A DNA stretch of 64,000 nt, taken from the NCBI GenBank assembly GCA_014529385.2, contig CM043963.1, positions 99,554,412 to 99,618,411 of the forward strand. The letters are read 5' to 3'. Below the pieces are notes generated by a model that searched no databases, was not told the origin of the DNA, and saw only the letters and a program-made list of their open reading frames with translations. This document shows, in pieces, positions 10,600 through 23,450 of this stretch. The stretch's first letter is position 1. Each line of letters starts with the position of its first letter. The DNA is from Adiantum capillus-veneris. Lineage: Eukaryota > Streptophyta > Polypodiopsida > Polypodiales > Pteridaceae. The position numbers and the translations under genes are program-made.

Positions 10600-12890
10600 C
10601 TAATTTTAGATTCCAAAGTATCTACATTTTCATAACTCTTTTTTGACACACTCTTAGAAAAAACTAATCGCAAATAGCAAATTTACTAACTGACAACACA
10701 TCTACAATGAATTTATTTTTATGCTCCTTATTGTCTAGAGATTCCTAATCTTTATCTACCTACATTAGGTCTTTGTCCATGATGGTGGTGCCTAGAAGTA
10801 TACTTGGAGAAACATTTATGCCTTTAAGCTCTAGAGCACAAGTCTCATTTTCTATTTCCAATGATCTTCTTGCATGGATGATTTCCTTGACTAGGTTTCT
10901 TAGGGCCTTCAGGCCATACGGTTCTCATCGTAGATATCTCTATGACTTTAAGATAATCCAAAATATGTCTCAAGGCCATAGGGTTAGGATTGTTGGGAGG
11001 TCTCAACATATAAATAGATATATGGCTTCAAAGCCATATGGTACTTTATTTATGTGTCACCCTATGGACCTAAGGCCATTGGTTGTCATAGGGCCACAAG
11101 ATGCCCTCTATGAGCACTATTAAGAAACCATATATGCTTTATGATGGCACCCTATGACCCGAGGGCCACAAGGTTTGCCTCTTATGCTAGTAAGAAACCC
11201 TTTATACTACATGTTGTCACTCTATGGCCTTTGGGCCATAGGGTGCCCTCTGTGCTAGTAACAAATCCTCTATGCTCTATGTTTGCACCCTATGGACCTA
11301 GGGCCACAAGGTACCCTCTATGATAGTAAGAAATCCTCTATTCCCTATGTTTGTACCCTATGGACCTAGGGCCACAAGGTACCCTCTATGCTAGTAAGAA
11401 ATCCTCTATGCTCAATATTGAAACCCTATGGCCTTGGGGCCATAGGGTTAGTAAGAAAACCCCCTACGCTCTATGTTGGCACGCTATGGATACTTGAGGG
11501 CCACAAGGTACCCTTTATAATGCTACTAAGAAACCTTGTATGCTCTAGGGGAGGACCAAATAGGCCCTAGGCCACAAGGTTCCCTCTATGCTAGAAAGAA
11601 AACCTCTATGGTCTACATTGGCAACCTACAGCCCTCGGGCCATAGGGTGCATCAAATGGCTTCTAGGCCACATGGTGCCCTCTATGCTAGAAAGGAAACC
11701 TCTGTGCTCTACAGTGACACTCTATGGTCCCAAGGCCATAGGGTGCCCCTTACGCCTAGTATGACGCCATTGAAAATCTATATTTGCATCTAAATACCGT
11801 AGGCCACAAGGTGAGCTCTATGTTAGTAAGAAACCATCTAAACTCTATGTTTGTAACCTATGGCCCAAAGGCCATAGGATAGCCAAGGAACCCTTTAGGA
11901 GCATTCCCCACAAATACCACCTTATGGCACCATGGTGATTTAGTGGCCTGGGTGCCCTTCTTAAGACTCTTTTATTTTTTCTATCATATAGCCCTAGGGA
12001 AATAAGCTATCCTCTATGCTATCAAAAACCGTTTATGCTCTTTGTTGGAATCATATGGCCCCAAGGCCATAGGGTGCTCTCTATGCTAGCAAGAAACCCT
12101 CCATGCTCTATGTTTGCACCCTATGGCACCAAGGACACAGGGTGTCCTCCATGATAGTAAGAAACCCTCTATGCTCTAAGTTTACACCCCATTTGACTAT
12201 GTTGACACCCTATGGCCCCAGGGCCATAGGGTGTCAACATAGGGAGCACCCTATGGCCCCAGGGCCATAGGGTGCTCCCTAGGGCCACAAGGTTCCCTTC
12301 AACCTAGAAAGAGACTCTTTATGCCCTAAATTTGTACTCTTTGGCCTCAGGGTCATAGGGTTCCTTCTATGCCAGTAGGATACATTATATGGTCTAGGTT
12401 TCCACTCTATTGCGTAGGGATAAAAGGTTTGCTCTATGAAGAAGATGTATACTATATGTTGGTAGTGTATGGCCCTAGGGATAGAAGGAAACCCTAGGGC
12501 TATAGGGTGTCCTCTATGCTACTATCATATGGTCCAAGGGCCAGATAGTGACCAAGGTGTTCTGTGTGTGAGAACTCTCTACTATATATACAAAAACTAC
12601 TTTATGGAACTATGGCGTCCCAAGGGCAACAAGGTGCTAATAAAAAGTCCTCTATGATCTATGTTGGCACCCTAATGCCCCAAGGCCATAGGGCGGTCTT
12701 TATGCTAGTAAAATTCCCTCTTTGCACTATGTTTACGTGTATACTTATAAGAAGCCATTTATGCACTAGGTTGGCGTCTTATGACCCTAGATCCATAAGA
12801 TGTCCTCTATGGTAAAAGAGAAATTGTACATGGGATATGATGGCATCCTATGGTCCTAGGGCCATAGGGTGTCCTCTATGCTAGCAAAAT
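10270..12890. repeat. Tandem macro-repeat, copy B
   Basis: Same content and order as copy A, with a few percent divergence. It carries a local duplication of the palindromic core (12201-12280) absent from copies A and C, and lacks a few linkers. Confidence 0.9.
12201..12280. repeat. Two back-to-back perfect palindromes
   Basis: 12201-12238 and 12241-12280 are each perfect inverted repeats (arms of 18 and 19 bases, two-base CA spacer) built on CACCCTATGGCCC / GGGCCATAGGGTG. Single-stranded DNA or RNA here would form two very stable adjacent hairpins. Confidence 0.9.
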
Positions 12891-13283
12891 GTGTAAGTTA
12901 ATACTCCGAAATTGAAAGAGCTTTATAAATAAATAAATAAAAACTTTTACTTCCATTGTGGTGTCATGCAATCCAATTCTCAACTCTTGGGCTACTAGAA
13001 TATTTTCATTGGATTTATCTTCTTCCCTTGCACATGTTCTGGAACTTTCACTGTCTTCTTCCATTGGATTACTCTTTAAATTTATCTCCAATTGTTGTAG
13101 CAGTTCACCTTCAAAGACTTGTAGATTCTTGTCATCTTCGTCAGAAACTCTTTGGTTGACATGGAGATTGATAGAATCTTTCTCAGTAGGGTCAATGGCA
13201 TTAGCATCCTCTATACCAAAAATCTCGAGTAAAACTTTGCCAGCCGCAATATCTTGTTGAAGGACTGCAAGTTTAAAGAACAC
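12876..13283 (-). pseudogene. Duplicated FCP1-like first exon, copy C
   Basis: Third copy of the acidic first exon (FFKLAVLQQDI start). It is open, and again separated from any phosphatase domain by repeat arrays. Confidence 0.75.
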
Positions 13284-15540
13284 CTAATTTTAGATTCCAA
13301 AGTATCTATATTTTGATAACTCTTTTTTGTCACACTCTTAGAAAAAACTAATCGCAAATAGCAAATTTACTAACTGACAACACATCTACAATGAATTTAT
13401 TTTTATGCTCCTTATTGTCTAGAGATTCCTAATCTTTATCTAGCTACATTAGTTCTTTGTCCATGATGGTGGCGCCTAGAAGTATACTTGGAGAAAAATT
13501 TATGCCTTTAAGCTCTAGAGCACAAGTCTCATTTTCTATTTCCAATGATCTTCTTGCATGGATGATTTCCTTGACTAAGTTTCTTAGGGCCTTCAGGCCA
13601 TACCGTTCTCTTCGTAGATATCTCTATGACTTTAAGATAATCCAAAATATGTCTCAAGGCCATAGGGTTAGGATTGTTGGGAGGTCTCAACATATAAATA
13701 GATATATGGCTTCAAAGCCATATGGTACTTTATTTATGTGTCACCCTATGGACCTAAGGCCATGGGTTGTCATAGGGCCACAAGATGCCCTCTATGAGCA
13801 CTAGTAAGAAACCATATATGCTTTATGCTAGCACCCTATGACCCGAGGGCCACAAGGTTTGCCTCTTATGCTAGTAAGAAACCCTTTATGCTACATGTTG
13901 TCACTCTATGGCCTTTGGGCCATAGGGTGCCCTCTGTGCTAGTAATAAATCCTCTATGCTCTATGTTTGCACCCTATGGACCTAGGGCCACAAGGTACCC
14001 TCTATGATAGTAAGAAATCCTCTATTCCCTATGTTTGTACCCTATGGACCTAGGGCCACAAGGTACCCTCTATGCTAGTAAGAAATCCTCTATGCTCAAT
14101 ATTGAAACCCTATGGCCTTGGGGCCATAGGCTTAGTAAGCAAAACCCTCTACGCTCTATGTTGGCACACTATGGATACTTGAGGGCCACAAGGTACCCTT
14201 TATAATGCTACTAAGAAACCTTGTATGCTCTATGGGAGCACCAAATAGGCCCTAGGCCACAAGGTTCCCTCTATGCTAGAAAGAAAACCTCTATGGTCTA
14301 CATTGGCAACCTACAGCCCTCGGGCCATAGGGTGCATCAAATGGCTCCTAGGCCACATGGTTCCCTCTATGCTAGAAAGGATACCTCTGCGCTCTACATT
14401 GACACTCTATGGCCCCAAGGCCATAGGGTGCCCCTTATGCCTAGTATGAAACCATTGAATCTCTATAGTAGCATCTAAATACCGTATGCCACAAGGTGAG
14501 CTCTATGTTAGTAAGAAACCATCTAAACTCTATGTTGGTAACCTATGGCCCAAAGGCCATAGGATATCCAAGTAACCCTTTAGAAGCATTTCCCACAAAG
14601 ACCACCTTATGGCATGGTGATTTAGTGGCCTAGGTGCCCTTCTTAAGACTCATTTATTTTTGTATCATATGGCCCCAGGGAAATAAGCTATCCTCTATGC
14701 TATCAAAAAACAGTTTATGCTCTTTGTTGGAATCATATGGCCCCAAGGCCATAGGGTGCTCTCTAGGCTAGCAAGAAACCCTCCATACTATATGTTTGCA
14801 CCCTATGGCACCAAGGACACAGGGTGTCCTCCATGATAGTAAGAAACCCTCTATGCTCTAAGTTTACACCCCATTTGACTATGTTGACACCCCATGGCCC
14901 CAGGGCCATAGGGTGCTCCCTATGGCCACAAGGTGCCCTTCAACCTAGGAAGAGACCCTTTATGCCCTAAATTGGTACTCTGTGGCCTCAGGCGCATAGG
15001 GTGCCTTCGATGCTAGTAGTATACATTATATGGTCTAGGTTTCCACTCTATTGCGTAGGGCTAAAAGGTTTGCTCTATGAAGAAACCATGTATACTATAT
15101 GTTGGCAGTGTATGGCCCTAGGGATAGAAGGAAACCCTAGGGCTATAGGGTGTCCTCTATGCTACTATCATATGGTCCAAGGGCCAAATAGTGACCAAGG
15201 TATCATGTGTGTGAGAATTCTCTACTATATATATAAAAAACCACTTTATGGCACTATGGCATCCCAGGTGCTAATAAAAATCCCTCTATGCTCTATGTTG
15301 GCACCCTATGGCCCCAAGGTCATAGGGCGGTCTTTATGCTAGTAAAATTCCCTCTATGCACTATGTTTACGTGTATACTTATAAGAAGCCATGTATGCAC
15401 TATGTTGGCGTCTTATGACCCTAGATCCATAAGGTGTCCTCTATGGTAAAAGAGAAATTGTACATGGGATATGATGGCATCCTATGGTCCTAGGGCCATA
15501 GGGTGTCCTCTATTCTAGCAAAATGTGTAAGTTAATACTG
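12952..15540. repeat. Tandem macro-repeat, copy C
   Basis: Same order as copies A and B. It ends at GCAAAATGTGTAAGTTAATACTG, after which the sequence becomes unrelated to the B/C junction, marking the end of the triplication. Confidence 0.9.
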
Positions 15541-16480
15541 CGATAAATATGCAATCTAATATACAAAATTGAATCATTATCATACATCATACATTTGTTG
15601 CTTTGCCACACAGTTGAAGGGGTCTTTGCCTTCAAATATCATCATAACATTCAAATATTTAAATCAAATTTGCAAGTACTTTAATTCACAAATGCATTGA
15701 TCTGTTGGTGGATGGAAGGTCTGGCTCACCATGCACTTTGATTTACAAATCCTGAGGGGCAAAAGTATTTGTGTTGCATTCTCCTTATGGCATTTCACAT
15801 GTTTTGGAACTTGCATTGCCTTCTACTTCCAATTTACAAACTTAAACAATGGTTATACATTATACAATCATTTCTTTGCAATAAACCTTGATACAATGTT
15901 CCGATTGCTACATGGCAAGCTAAAAAATTCTACTAGTCCTAGCTTCCCTCTATTGAAAAAAATTCAAGATATAAATTTCAATTCTCTGCATCATCTAGAA
16001 GAGAAACAAAATCATAGTTTGGAACAAAATACTCGCACTTTATATCTTTGAATAAAATCTTGTTACAATCAAAGAACTAGATCTTCACATAATCCAAAGG
16101 ACAAATGCTTCAATAACCATTTATACTCCGATATTTACTATCTAAGCAAATAATTGGCATTTACAACAAATGTTGAATATATGTTTAATCTAGTTAGTTG
16201 CAATACAAAGATAATTATTTCAAAGCGAATATGTTGAATCTAGTTAGTTGCAATACAAAGATAATTATTTCAAACGCTTAAACCATCAATTCACAATAGA
16301 AGAACTTACACCCAACAAAAAATGATCATAGATCAATTGTTCAAACTCTCATTCTTATATTTCATTCTCAATAGAATATTAAACCTTCACAAGATAAGAA
16401 ATATATGTCCCTAATGTATATGGACACAAGATATAAGGCCAGGAGAAAAATGTTCTTGAAACACTTAGAGGGTCTTTAGG
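15541..16480. other. Spacer with a decayed FCP1 fragment and a 49-bp tandem duplication
   Basis: Positions 15700-15835 are a diverged copy of the FCP1-like gene segment 7488-7620 (shared GTTGGTGGATGGAAGGTCTG), i.e. remains of a further gene copy. At about 16180-16276 a 49-bp unit containing TTGCAATACAAAGATAATTA occurs twice. No complete gene is seen. Confidence 0.7.
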
Positions 16481-17110
16481 TACCTAGAATAACCAACCTA
16501 TGGTCTAAAGGCCATAGGGTGTCATGTGATGTTTTATAAGATGTGTCCATAAGAGCTAGGTGATTTGCATCCATGGGGTGATTTAAGTGCCCCTGTGGAG
16601 ATTCTATCTCACCACCCTATGGCCCTAAGGCCTTAGGGTATCCAAAATCCTCTTGGATAACTTATGTTTCCTTCTAGAATAGCCCAAATACTCATGTGCT
16701 CGTTTAGAGACTTTATGTAATCACTCTATATACATAAGATTGTAGGATAGCTGTGTTGACACCCTATGGCCTTAAGGCTGTAGACTAGCCCAAATGCTTA
16801 TGTGCCCTTTTAAAGACTGTATGTAATCACCCTATATCCGTAAGATTGTAGGGTAGCCAAATGCTTTTGGGGGATTCTATGTTGACCCTAAGGCTATAGA
16901 GTAACCCAGATGCTTATGGGCCCTTTTAGAGACTCGGTGTAATCACCCTACATCTGTAAGGTTGTAGGGTATCCCATTTTCTTTTGGGGGATTCTATGGC
17001 CCTAGGGCCATAGGGTGTCATGTCTATCAAGAACTCTATGATCCTCAAGTCTACAAAGAACTCTATGATCCTCAAGTCATAGGGTATTCTTCCCAAACCT
17101 CATATGATCA
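16481..17110. repeat. Palindromic CCTATGGCCC repeat array 3
   Basis: Variant units include CTTTTAGAGACT..GTAATCACCCTA linkers and cores such as TATGGCCCTAGGGCCATAGG at about 16993. No gene. Confidence 0.8.
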
Positions 17111-17399
17111 ATTAACTTTAAAGTATTACATAATATATATCTTATGACCATATATAAATGTAGAATTCTATTTACCACAACATGTCCATATAATATCATA
17201 CACTTAAGTATAATTCATTTATTGTGAAAAAACTCAAACTCACAAGTTCACATTTTTTCAAAGAAAATAAATTGAGAAAAACAACGAGCCAAACATCAAT
17301 GTTTTTTACATCATGGGCAGATTTGAGATGTGACAAATAAAATAAAATGACAACAATAATAATCTAAATATCAGTAATGTAATATCATGGGTGGCTAGC

Positions 17400-20120
17400 T
17401 TAACCTGTTTCCTGTAGAATTTTTAGAATGGCCTCAGCACTTGCATCCAATGGTTCTTCAATTTCTTCTTCCTCTGAATCCTTGGCATTGACTTTCTCTG
17501 TGTTATCCACACCTGCCCACCTTCTAAGATCAAGGTCTTCTTCCACTATGTAATGGCAAAGAGATTCCAATTGCGTCATTTGATCACTACTACATGCAAC
17601 TGATATCACCTTCCTCTGTTGTTGTAGTGCCTCTTTAGTCCCATAGCCTAATGAGAAGATGTCTATCACTTGATCATATTCTTTGAGACAGATGCATTTG
17701 ATTGCACAATGTAAAAAAAAATATTTGGCCGTGGTCACAGCATCATGCTCGTCGTCATTGATGCAGAGAGTATGCATTGGCTCCAACAGTGACTCTTTAA
17801 CACTAGAGTAGTTGGTGTATTGCTCTCCTTGACTGAAAAATGCCCAAACCCCAAAAATTACTTCGCGAAGAGCACATGTTTGGATGGTCTCTGATCCCAT
17901 TAAGGAGCTCAAAGGTAGAACGTGCATTTCATACCATTTAGCTTTTTCAGAAATTGCCTTCTCTAGGGAAGCAGCATGCTGATACTTGACTAAGCCGGCA
18001 ATTAAAAACTCTGATGGTTGATGTGCTACCCCACATACTCCATCAATTACTTTACCAAATTGGGCAGCACTCCAACCACTAGATGTAATACTTTTGTGTG
18101 TTGTGTCTATGATGCAAACACCAACACAAATTTTAGAGCTATTCTCATAGTCTGCAGAGAAACTCAATGCCTTCCAAATTCTTTCCAACACACTTGATTG
18201 TCCATGGTAAAATGAATTGCAAACTAGAAGTGCCATTCTTTTGTGCAATGATCCACTGCACATATCCCCTAATGATCTCAGGAATTGTCTCTTTCTCCTT
18301 TCCTTTTTGTAGTAGGAGATTTAGCCACTGGGTACAACTCATGAAAAGAGATTTGTAAATCTCATCTGTAATGTTATAATGAGACTTACATTTATCCCAT
18401 GAAGTAACTAATATTGCTGATGGATCTATCTCTTTAAATGCCATCAACATTTGAGGCTCAAAAACCATGGTCTTCTTTAAGACCGTTGCACGTGCAGTGA
18501 GGTCGAGCATGCCCGCTTGACGTGGTTGCTTCACTAAGCAGATCTTCTCATCTACCAACTCTTGTTGTAGTAGCTTTACATCATTATCTTCTAAACCATT
18601 TAGGCATCTAAAGGTTTTTATGCTTGGTTGTCGCCCACGAGCAGCTGATGTCTGATGCTTCTCCAAGATGTTTATCCACTAATCATAGATTTCATCATCG
18701 TACAAGACCATGTGTGCTTCTTTGTTGGCAAATGATTTATGGTTGAACACGATATTTGCCACATTTACAAAGGCCTTCAAAATAAAGAAAAGAAAATTAA
18801 CTTTATTTCAAGACATATTTGTAACAAAAACAAGCATAGGGAAGTGGAACTTACATCCCGACCTGCTCGACTCGGATGATCGACAGGAACACCTGCCTTG
18901 GATTTTGTTGGTTTAGTGACTACGGCCATGCTTCAAGACCTCCACATAAGGCTGGTGTTTCATTGCTATTATTCTCTCCATGTTCTCTATTCTGGAAATT
19001 AGAACAACAACCTCTTTCGGAGTGTCTATCACTAGCCTTGTAGTTCTAAACTTGTAGAACTCTTTTCTCAAAGCATACTTAGTGCTGTTGTTACGCAAAA
19101 AATATCTAGCCGCTATGATGGAATGCTAACCAGCTAGAATCCGATAGTGGTATGTCGATAGCTTGTCTCCATGCACTTCAGATGTTTGTAAAGGCATTTT
19201 TGTAATTGGGTTATACGGCATCAAGTCTGTTGCACTGGAGAATGGCCTAGAGTGCCCTGCAAATTGCTTCAAGAGATATTTCACATATACATCTGACAAT
19301 GGTCTGCATTTATAACCATCTGGTGCAAGGTTGCATTGATCAACTGGGATCAATTGGGTTGTACACCAAATTTAAAATAGTGTGGTATTCCAACGTATCC
19401 ATTTGGCCCACTCTTAGAAGTTTTGGCAACTTCTTTATCAAGATCTTTTTCTTTGGGCTATATAATAGAGTCCAACACAGCTAAGGATGCTGAGTCCACA
19501 ACCACTGCCACTGAGGGGGTTCCAACTGTTAGGATTGCAAGTCCACTAAAATCTCCTTCTTCTTGAGTCTATAAGGGTATAACTGAAAGATTTTCTTCGG
19601 CCACATTTCCACTATTTTCTCCAAGTGAGGGAGTCTGACTCTCCTTGAGCGTCTTAGATTGATTTGTTGTACCTGTGTCTTCATTGTTTCACTTCTTATT
19701 CTTCTTTGTGCTGCTCAATTTACTCAAATATTGATTGACTTTCTTAAATCCCTCAATATATAAGTCTATAAAGTTCTCACTTGGAGTGTTGTCTTGAAGC
19801 TCCACCCACCCTGCTTTTGTCATTGTCACTCCTTCATAATCAACCTTCACCATTTTTTGAGCAAAGGCCACAGGCTCCAACAAGTAGGAGTCACCATTGA
19901 GTAATTTTACTCCAAGGCATGGAGACATTTCAAGATCTGAACAATCTTTCTTTACCTCCTTGACAATACCACAGTCCTTGAAGGGCAATTGCTCTTTATC
20001 TTGAAAGAACAAGTGGACTTTCTCATCACTTCCACTATTTGGTAAGTGGAAATCTAGATACCAAGAACTTGGTGTTGAGCCTGTTGCATCAACTGACTTT
20101 GACTTTCTCTTTTGAGACAT
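17400..20120 (-). pseudogene. Large gene with ParB/sulfiredoxin-like segment, broken by stops and frameshifts
   Basis: A reading order of about 850 residues can be followed. It runs from ATG at 20120 (MSQKRKSKS) through a lysine-rich region, a linker, then a segment resembling ParB/sulfiredoxin-like N-terminal domains (IPVDQCNLAPDG, RPLSD, and YRILAG followed by a stop and HSIIA, compare AGxHR-type motifs). After it comes an 80-bp intron (GTAAGT at 18854, TTGAAG to 18775) and a long C-terminal region ending in an acidic tail (17400). Interruptions are TGA 19689, TAG 19569, 19458, 19126 and 18679, with frameshifts near 19355, 18930 and 18235. The ParB-like fold is known from DNA partition and nucleotide-binding proteins; its role here is unknown. 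It is flanked on both sides by palindromic arrays. Confidence 0.6.
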
Positions 20121-20159
20121 TTTCTGTAAAAAGAATGACATATATTTAGACAAGATGGA

Positions 20160-23100
20160 TATTATTACATCCATATGGACCTAGGTCCATAGAGTCCCCT
20201 CTATGTTAAACCATGTGATCCTAGGTCCAAAGGGTGCCAACAAAATGGTTCTACAAGTGTACCTAGGCCACTCTATGGTAGTGTGATCACATGTTCTCTT
20301 ATGACATTAGAGGACCCTCAAAGAAGTATCCCTTGAATGGCCTAAATACCCCTTTAGAGCCTCTACACCAACACCATATGGCATCATGTGGCTTGAAGGC
20401 ATGCTAGTAAGAACCTCTCTATGCTCTACATTGGCATCCTATGGCCCCAAGGCCACAAGGTGGCCTCAATGTTTTAAAGAAATGTTTCATGAGGGTTTTC
20501 TGGTAACCTATGACCCCAGATCCATATGGTACTCTCCATGCAAGTAAAAACCACTATTTGCTCTATATTGAGGAGACCTTGTGGGATGAAGTCCATAGGG
20601 TCCCCTCTATGCTAGTAAGAACCTTTGTTTACTCTATAATGGCACCCTGTGGCCTCAAGGTCATAGGGTTCCCTCTATGCTACTAAGAATCTCTTTGTGC
20701 TCTATGCTCTATCATCTATGCTCTATTATCTATATTGACTTCCTATGGCCCCAAGACCACAAGGTGCCCTCATCGTTTCCAAAAACACCTCATTGTTTTG
20801 CTATGGCCCTAGGGCCATAGCTCTCTATGCCGATATAAAGCACCATGCTCTATATTATCTCCCTAAGGCCTGAAGGCCATAGGGTTGGCCTCAAGGGACC
20901 CAAGGATGCTCTGTATGCCAATGAAAAATACTATTTGCTCTATATTGAGAAGACCTTGTGGGCTGAAGGCCATAGGAACCCTTCTATGATGGATTTTTGA
21001 CAACCAATCCCCCTAGGTCACGATGTTCTATATGCTAATAAAAAACACTATTTGCTCTATATTGGCACCATGTGACTTGAAAGCCATATGGTCCCCTATA
21101 TTCTAGTAAGATCCTCTCCATGCTCTATATTGGCACCCTTTGGCATGAAGGCCATAGGGTCCGATCTTTGCTAGTAAGAACCGATCTATGCTCTATATAG
21201 GCCATAGGGTCCCCTGTATGCTAGTAAGAACCTCTCTATGCTCTACACATCCGATGACCCCAAGGCCACAAGTTGCCCTCTATGTTTTGAAGAAACCCTT
21301 CAGGAGGGTTTTTTGGCAACCTATGGACTCAGGGACATAGGGTGCTCTCTATGCCATTGAAAAACCCTCATTGTTTTGGTACCCTTTGGCCCCATGTATG
21401 AAGCACTATTTGGTCTCTCTATGCTAGTATGAAGTGATCTTTGTTCTATATTGGCACCCTTTGGCCTGAAGGCCATAGGGTCCGCTCTGTGCTAGTAAGA
21501 ACCAATCTATTCTCTATATTCGCACCCTAATTCAATCCATAGGGTCCCCTGTATGTTAGTAAGAACCTCTCTATGCTCTACACATACTATGACACCAAGG
21601 GCAGAAGGTGCTCTGTATGTTTTGAAGAAACCCTTCATGATGGTTTTTTGGCAACCTATGGACCCAGGTCCATAGGGTGCTCTCTATGCTAGTAAAAACA
21701 CTATTTGCTCTATATTTAGGAGACTTTGTGGGCTGAAGGCCATAGGGTCCCCTCTATGCTAGTGAGAACCTCTGTTTTCTCTACGTTGACACCCTGTGGA
21801 CTGAAGGCCATAGGGTTCCCTCTATGATAGTAAGAATCTCTCTATGCTCTATGCTCTATGCTCTATATTGACATCCTATGGCCCCAAGGCCACAAGGTGC
21901 CCTCATTGTTTCAAAAAAACCCTAACTGTTTTGGCACCCTATGGCCACATGTATAAAGCACTATTTGGTCTCTCTATGTTAGTAAGAACCGATCTATGCT
22001 CTATATTGGCACCCTATGGCCTGAAAATAGGGTCCCCCCTATGCTAGTAAGTATCTCTCTATGTTCTACACATCCTATATGTTTTGAAGAAACTCTTCAT
22101 GAGGGTTTTTTGGCAACCTATGGACCCAGGGCCATAGGATTCTCTCTATGCCATTGAGGAGACCTTGTGGGCTGAAGGCCATAGGCTCCCCTCTATGCTA
22201 GTGAGAACCTCTGTTTTCTCTACGTTGACACCATGTGGCCTGAAGGCCATAGGATTCCCTCTATGATAGTAAGAAGCTCTCTATGCTCTATGCTCTATGC
22301 TCTATGCTCTATATTGACATCCTATGGCCCCAAGGTCACAAGGTTCCCTCATTGTTTCGAAAAAACACTCATTGTTTTGGCACCCTATGGCCACATGTAT
22401 AAAGCACTATTTGGTCTCTCTATGTTAGTAAGAACCGATCTATGCTCTATGTTGGCACCCTATGGCCTGAAGGCCATAGGGTCCCCCCTATGCTAGCAAG
22501 TAACTCTCTATGTTCTACACATCCTATATGTTTTGAAGAAACCCTTCATGAGGGTTTTTTGGCAACCTATGGACCCAGGGCCATAGGATTCTCTCTATGC
22601 CATTGAGGAGACCTTGTCGGCTGAAGGCCATAGGGACCGATCTATGCTAGTAAGTAACTCTCTATGTTCTACACATCCTATATGTTTTGAAGAAACCCTT
22701 CATGAGGGTTTTTTGGCAACCTATGGACCCAGGTCAATAGGATTCACTCTATGCCATTGAGGAGACCTTGTGGGCTGAAGGCCATAGAGTCCCCTCTATG
22801 CTAGTGAGAACCTCCGTTTTCTCTATGTTGACACCCTGTGGCCTGAAGGCCATAGGGTTCCCTCTATGATAGTAAGAAGCTCTCTATGCTCTATGTTCTA
22901 TGCTCTATATTGACATCCTATGGCCCCAAGGCCACAAGGTGCCCTCATTGTTTTGAAAAAACCCTCATTGTTTTGACACCTTATGGCCCCATGTATAAAG
23001 CACTATTTGGTCTCTCTATGCTAGTAAGAACCGATCTATGCTCTATATTGGGAACCTATGGCCTTCAGGCCATAGAGTCCCCTGTATGCTAGTAAGAACC

Positions 23101-23450
23101 TCTCTATGCTCTACACATCTTATGACCGTAAGGGCACAAGGTGCCCTATATGTTTTAAAGAAACCATTCATGATAGTTTTTTGGCAACCTATGGACCCAG
23201 GTCCATAGGGTGCTCTCTATGCCAGTAAAGAACACTATTTGCTCTATATTGAGGAGACCTTGTGGGCTGAAGGCCATAAGGTCCCCTCTATGCTAGTAAG
23301 AACCTATGTTTTCTCTATATTGACACCTTGTGGCCTGAATTGTACATTGCCACCCTAGGGTTCCCTCTATGGTAGTAAGAAGCTCTCTATGCTCTTTGCT
23401 CTATGCTCTATATAGAGATCCTATGGCCCGAAGGCCACAAGGTATCCTCA
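20160..23450. repeat. Palindromic repeat array 4 (CTGAAGGCCATAGGGTCCC subfamily)
   Basis: Cores mostly CCTATGGCCTGAAGGCCATAGG or CCAAGGCCACAAGG, with linkers TCTATGCTAGTAAGAACC and short TATGCTC runs (near 21838, 22278, 22880). A higher-order unit of roughly 450-550 bp recurs around 21.3, 21.65, 22.1, 22.55 and 22.7 kb (shared TTTTTTGGCAACCTATGGAC). Open frames here are repeat-derived. Confidence 0.85.

Noticed and set aside
8124-15342. Numerous 60-115-codon frames within the 2.65-kb repeats and arrays
   Set aside because: They repeat with the satellite, are rich in YGPRA/HRVP-like repeat translations and exist on both strands. They are by-products of the repeat.
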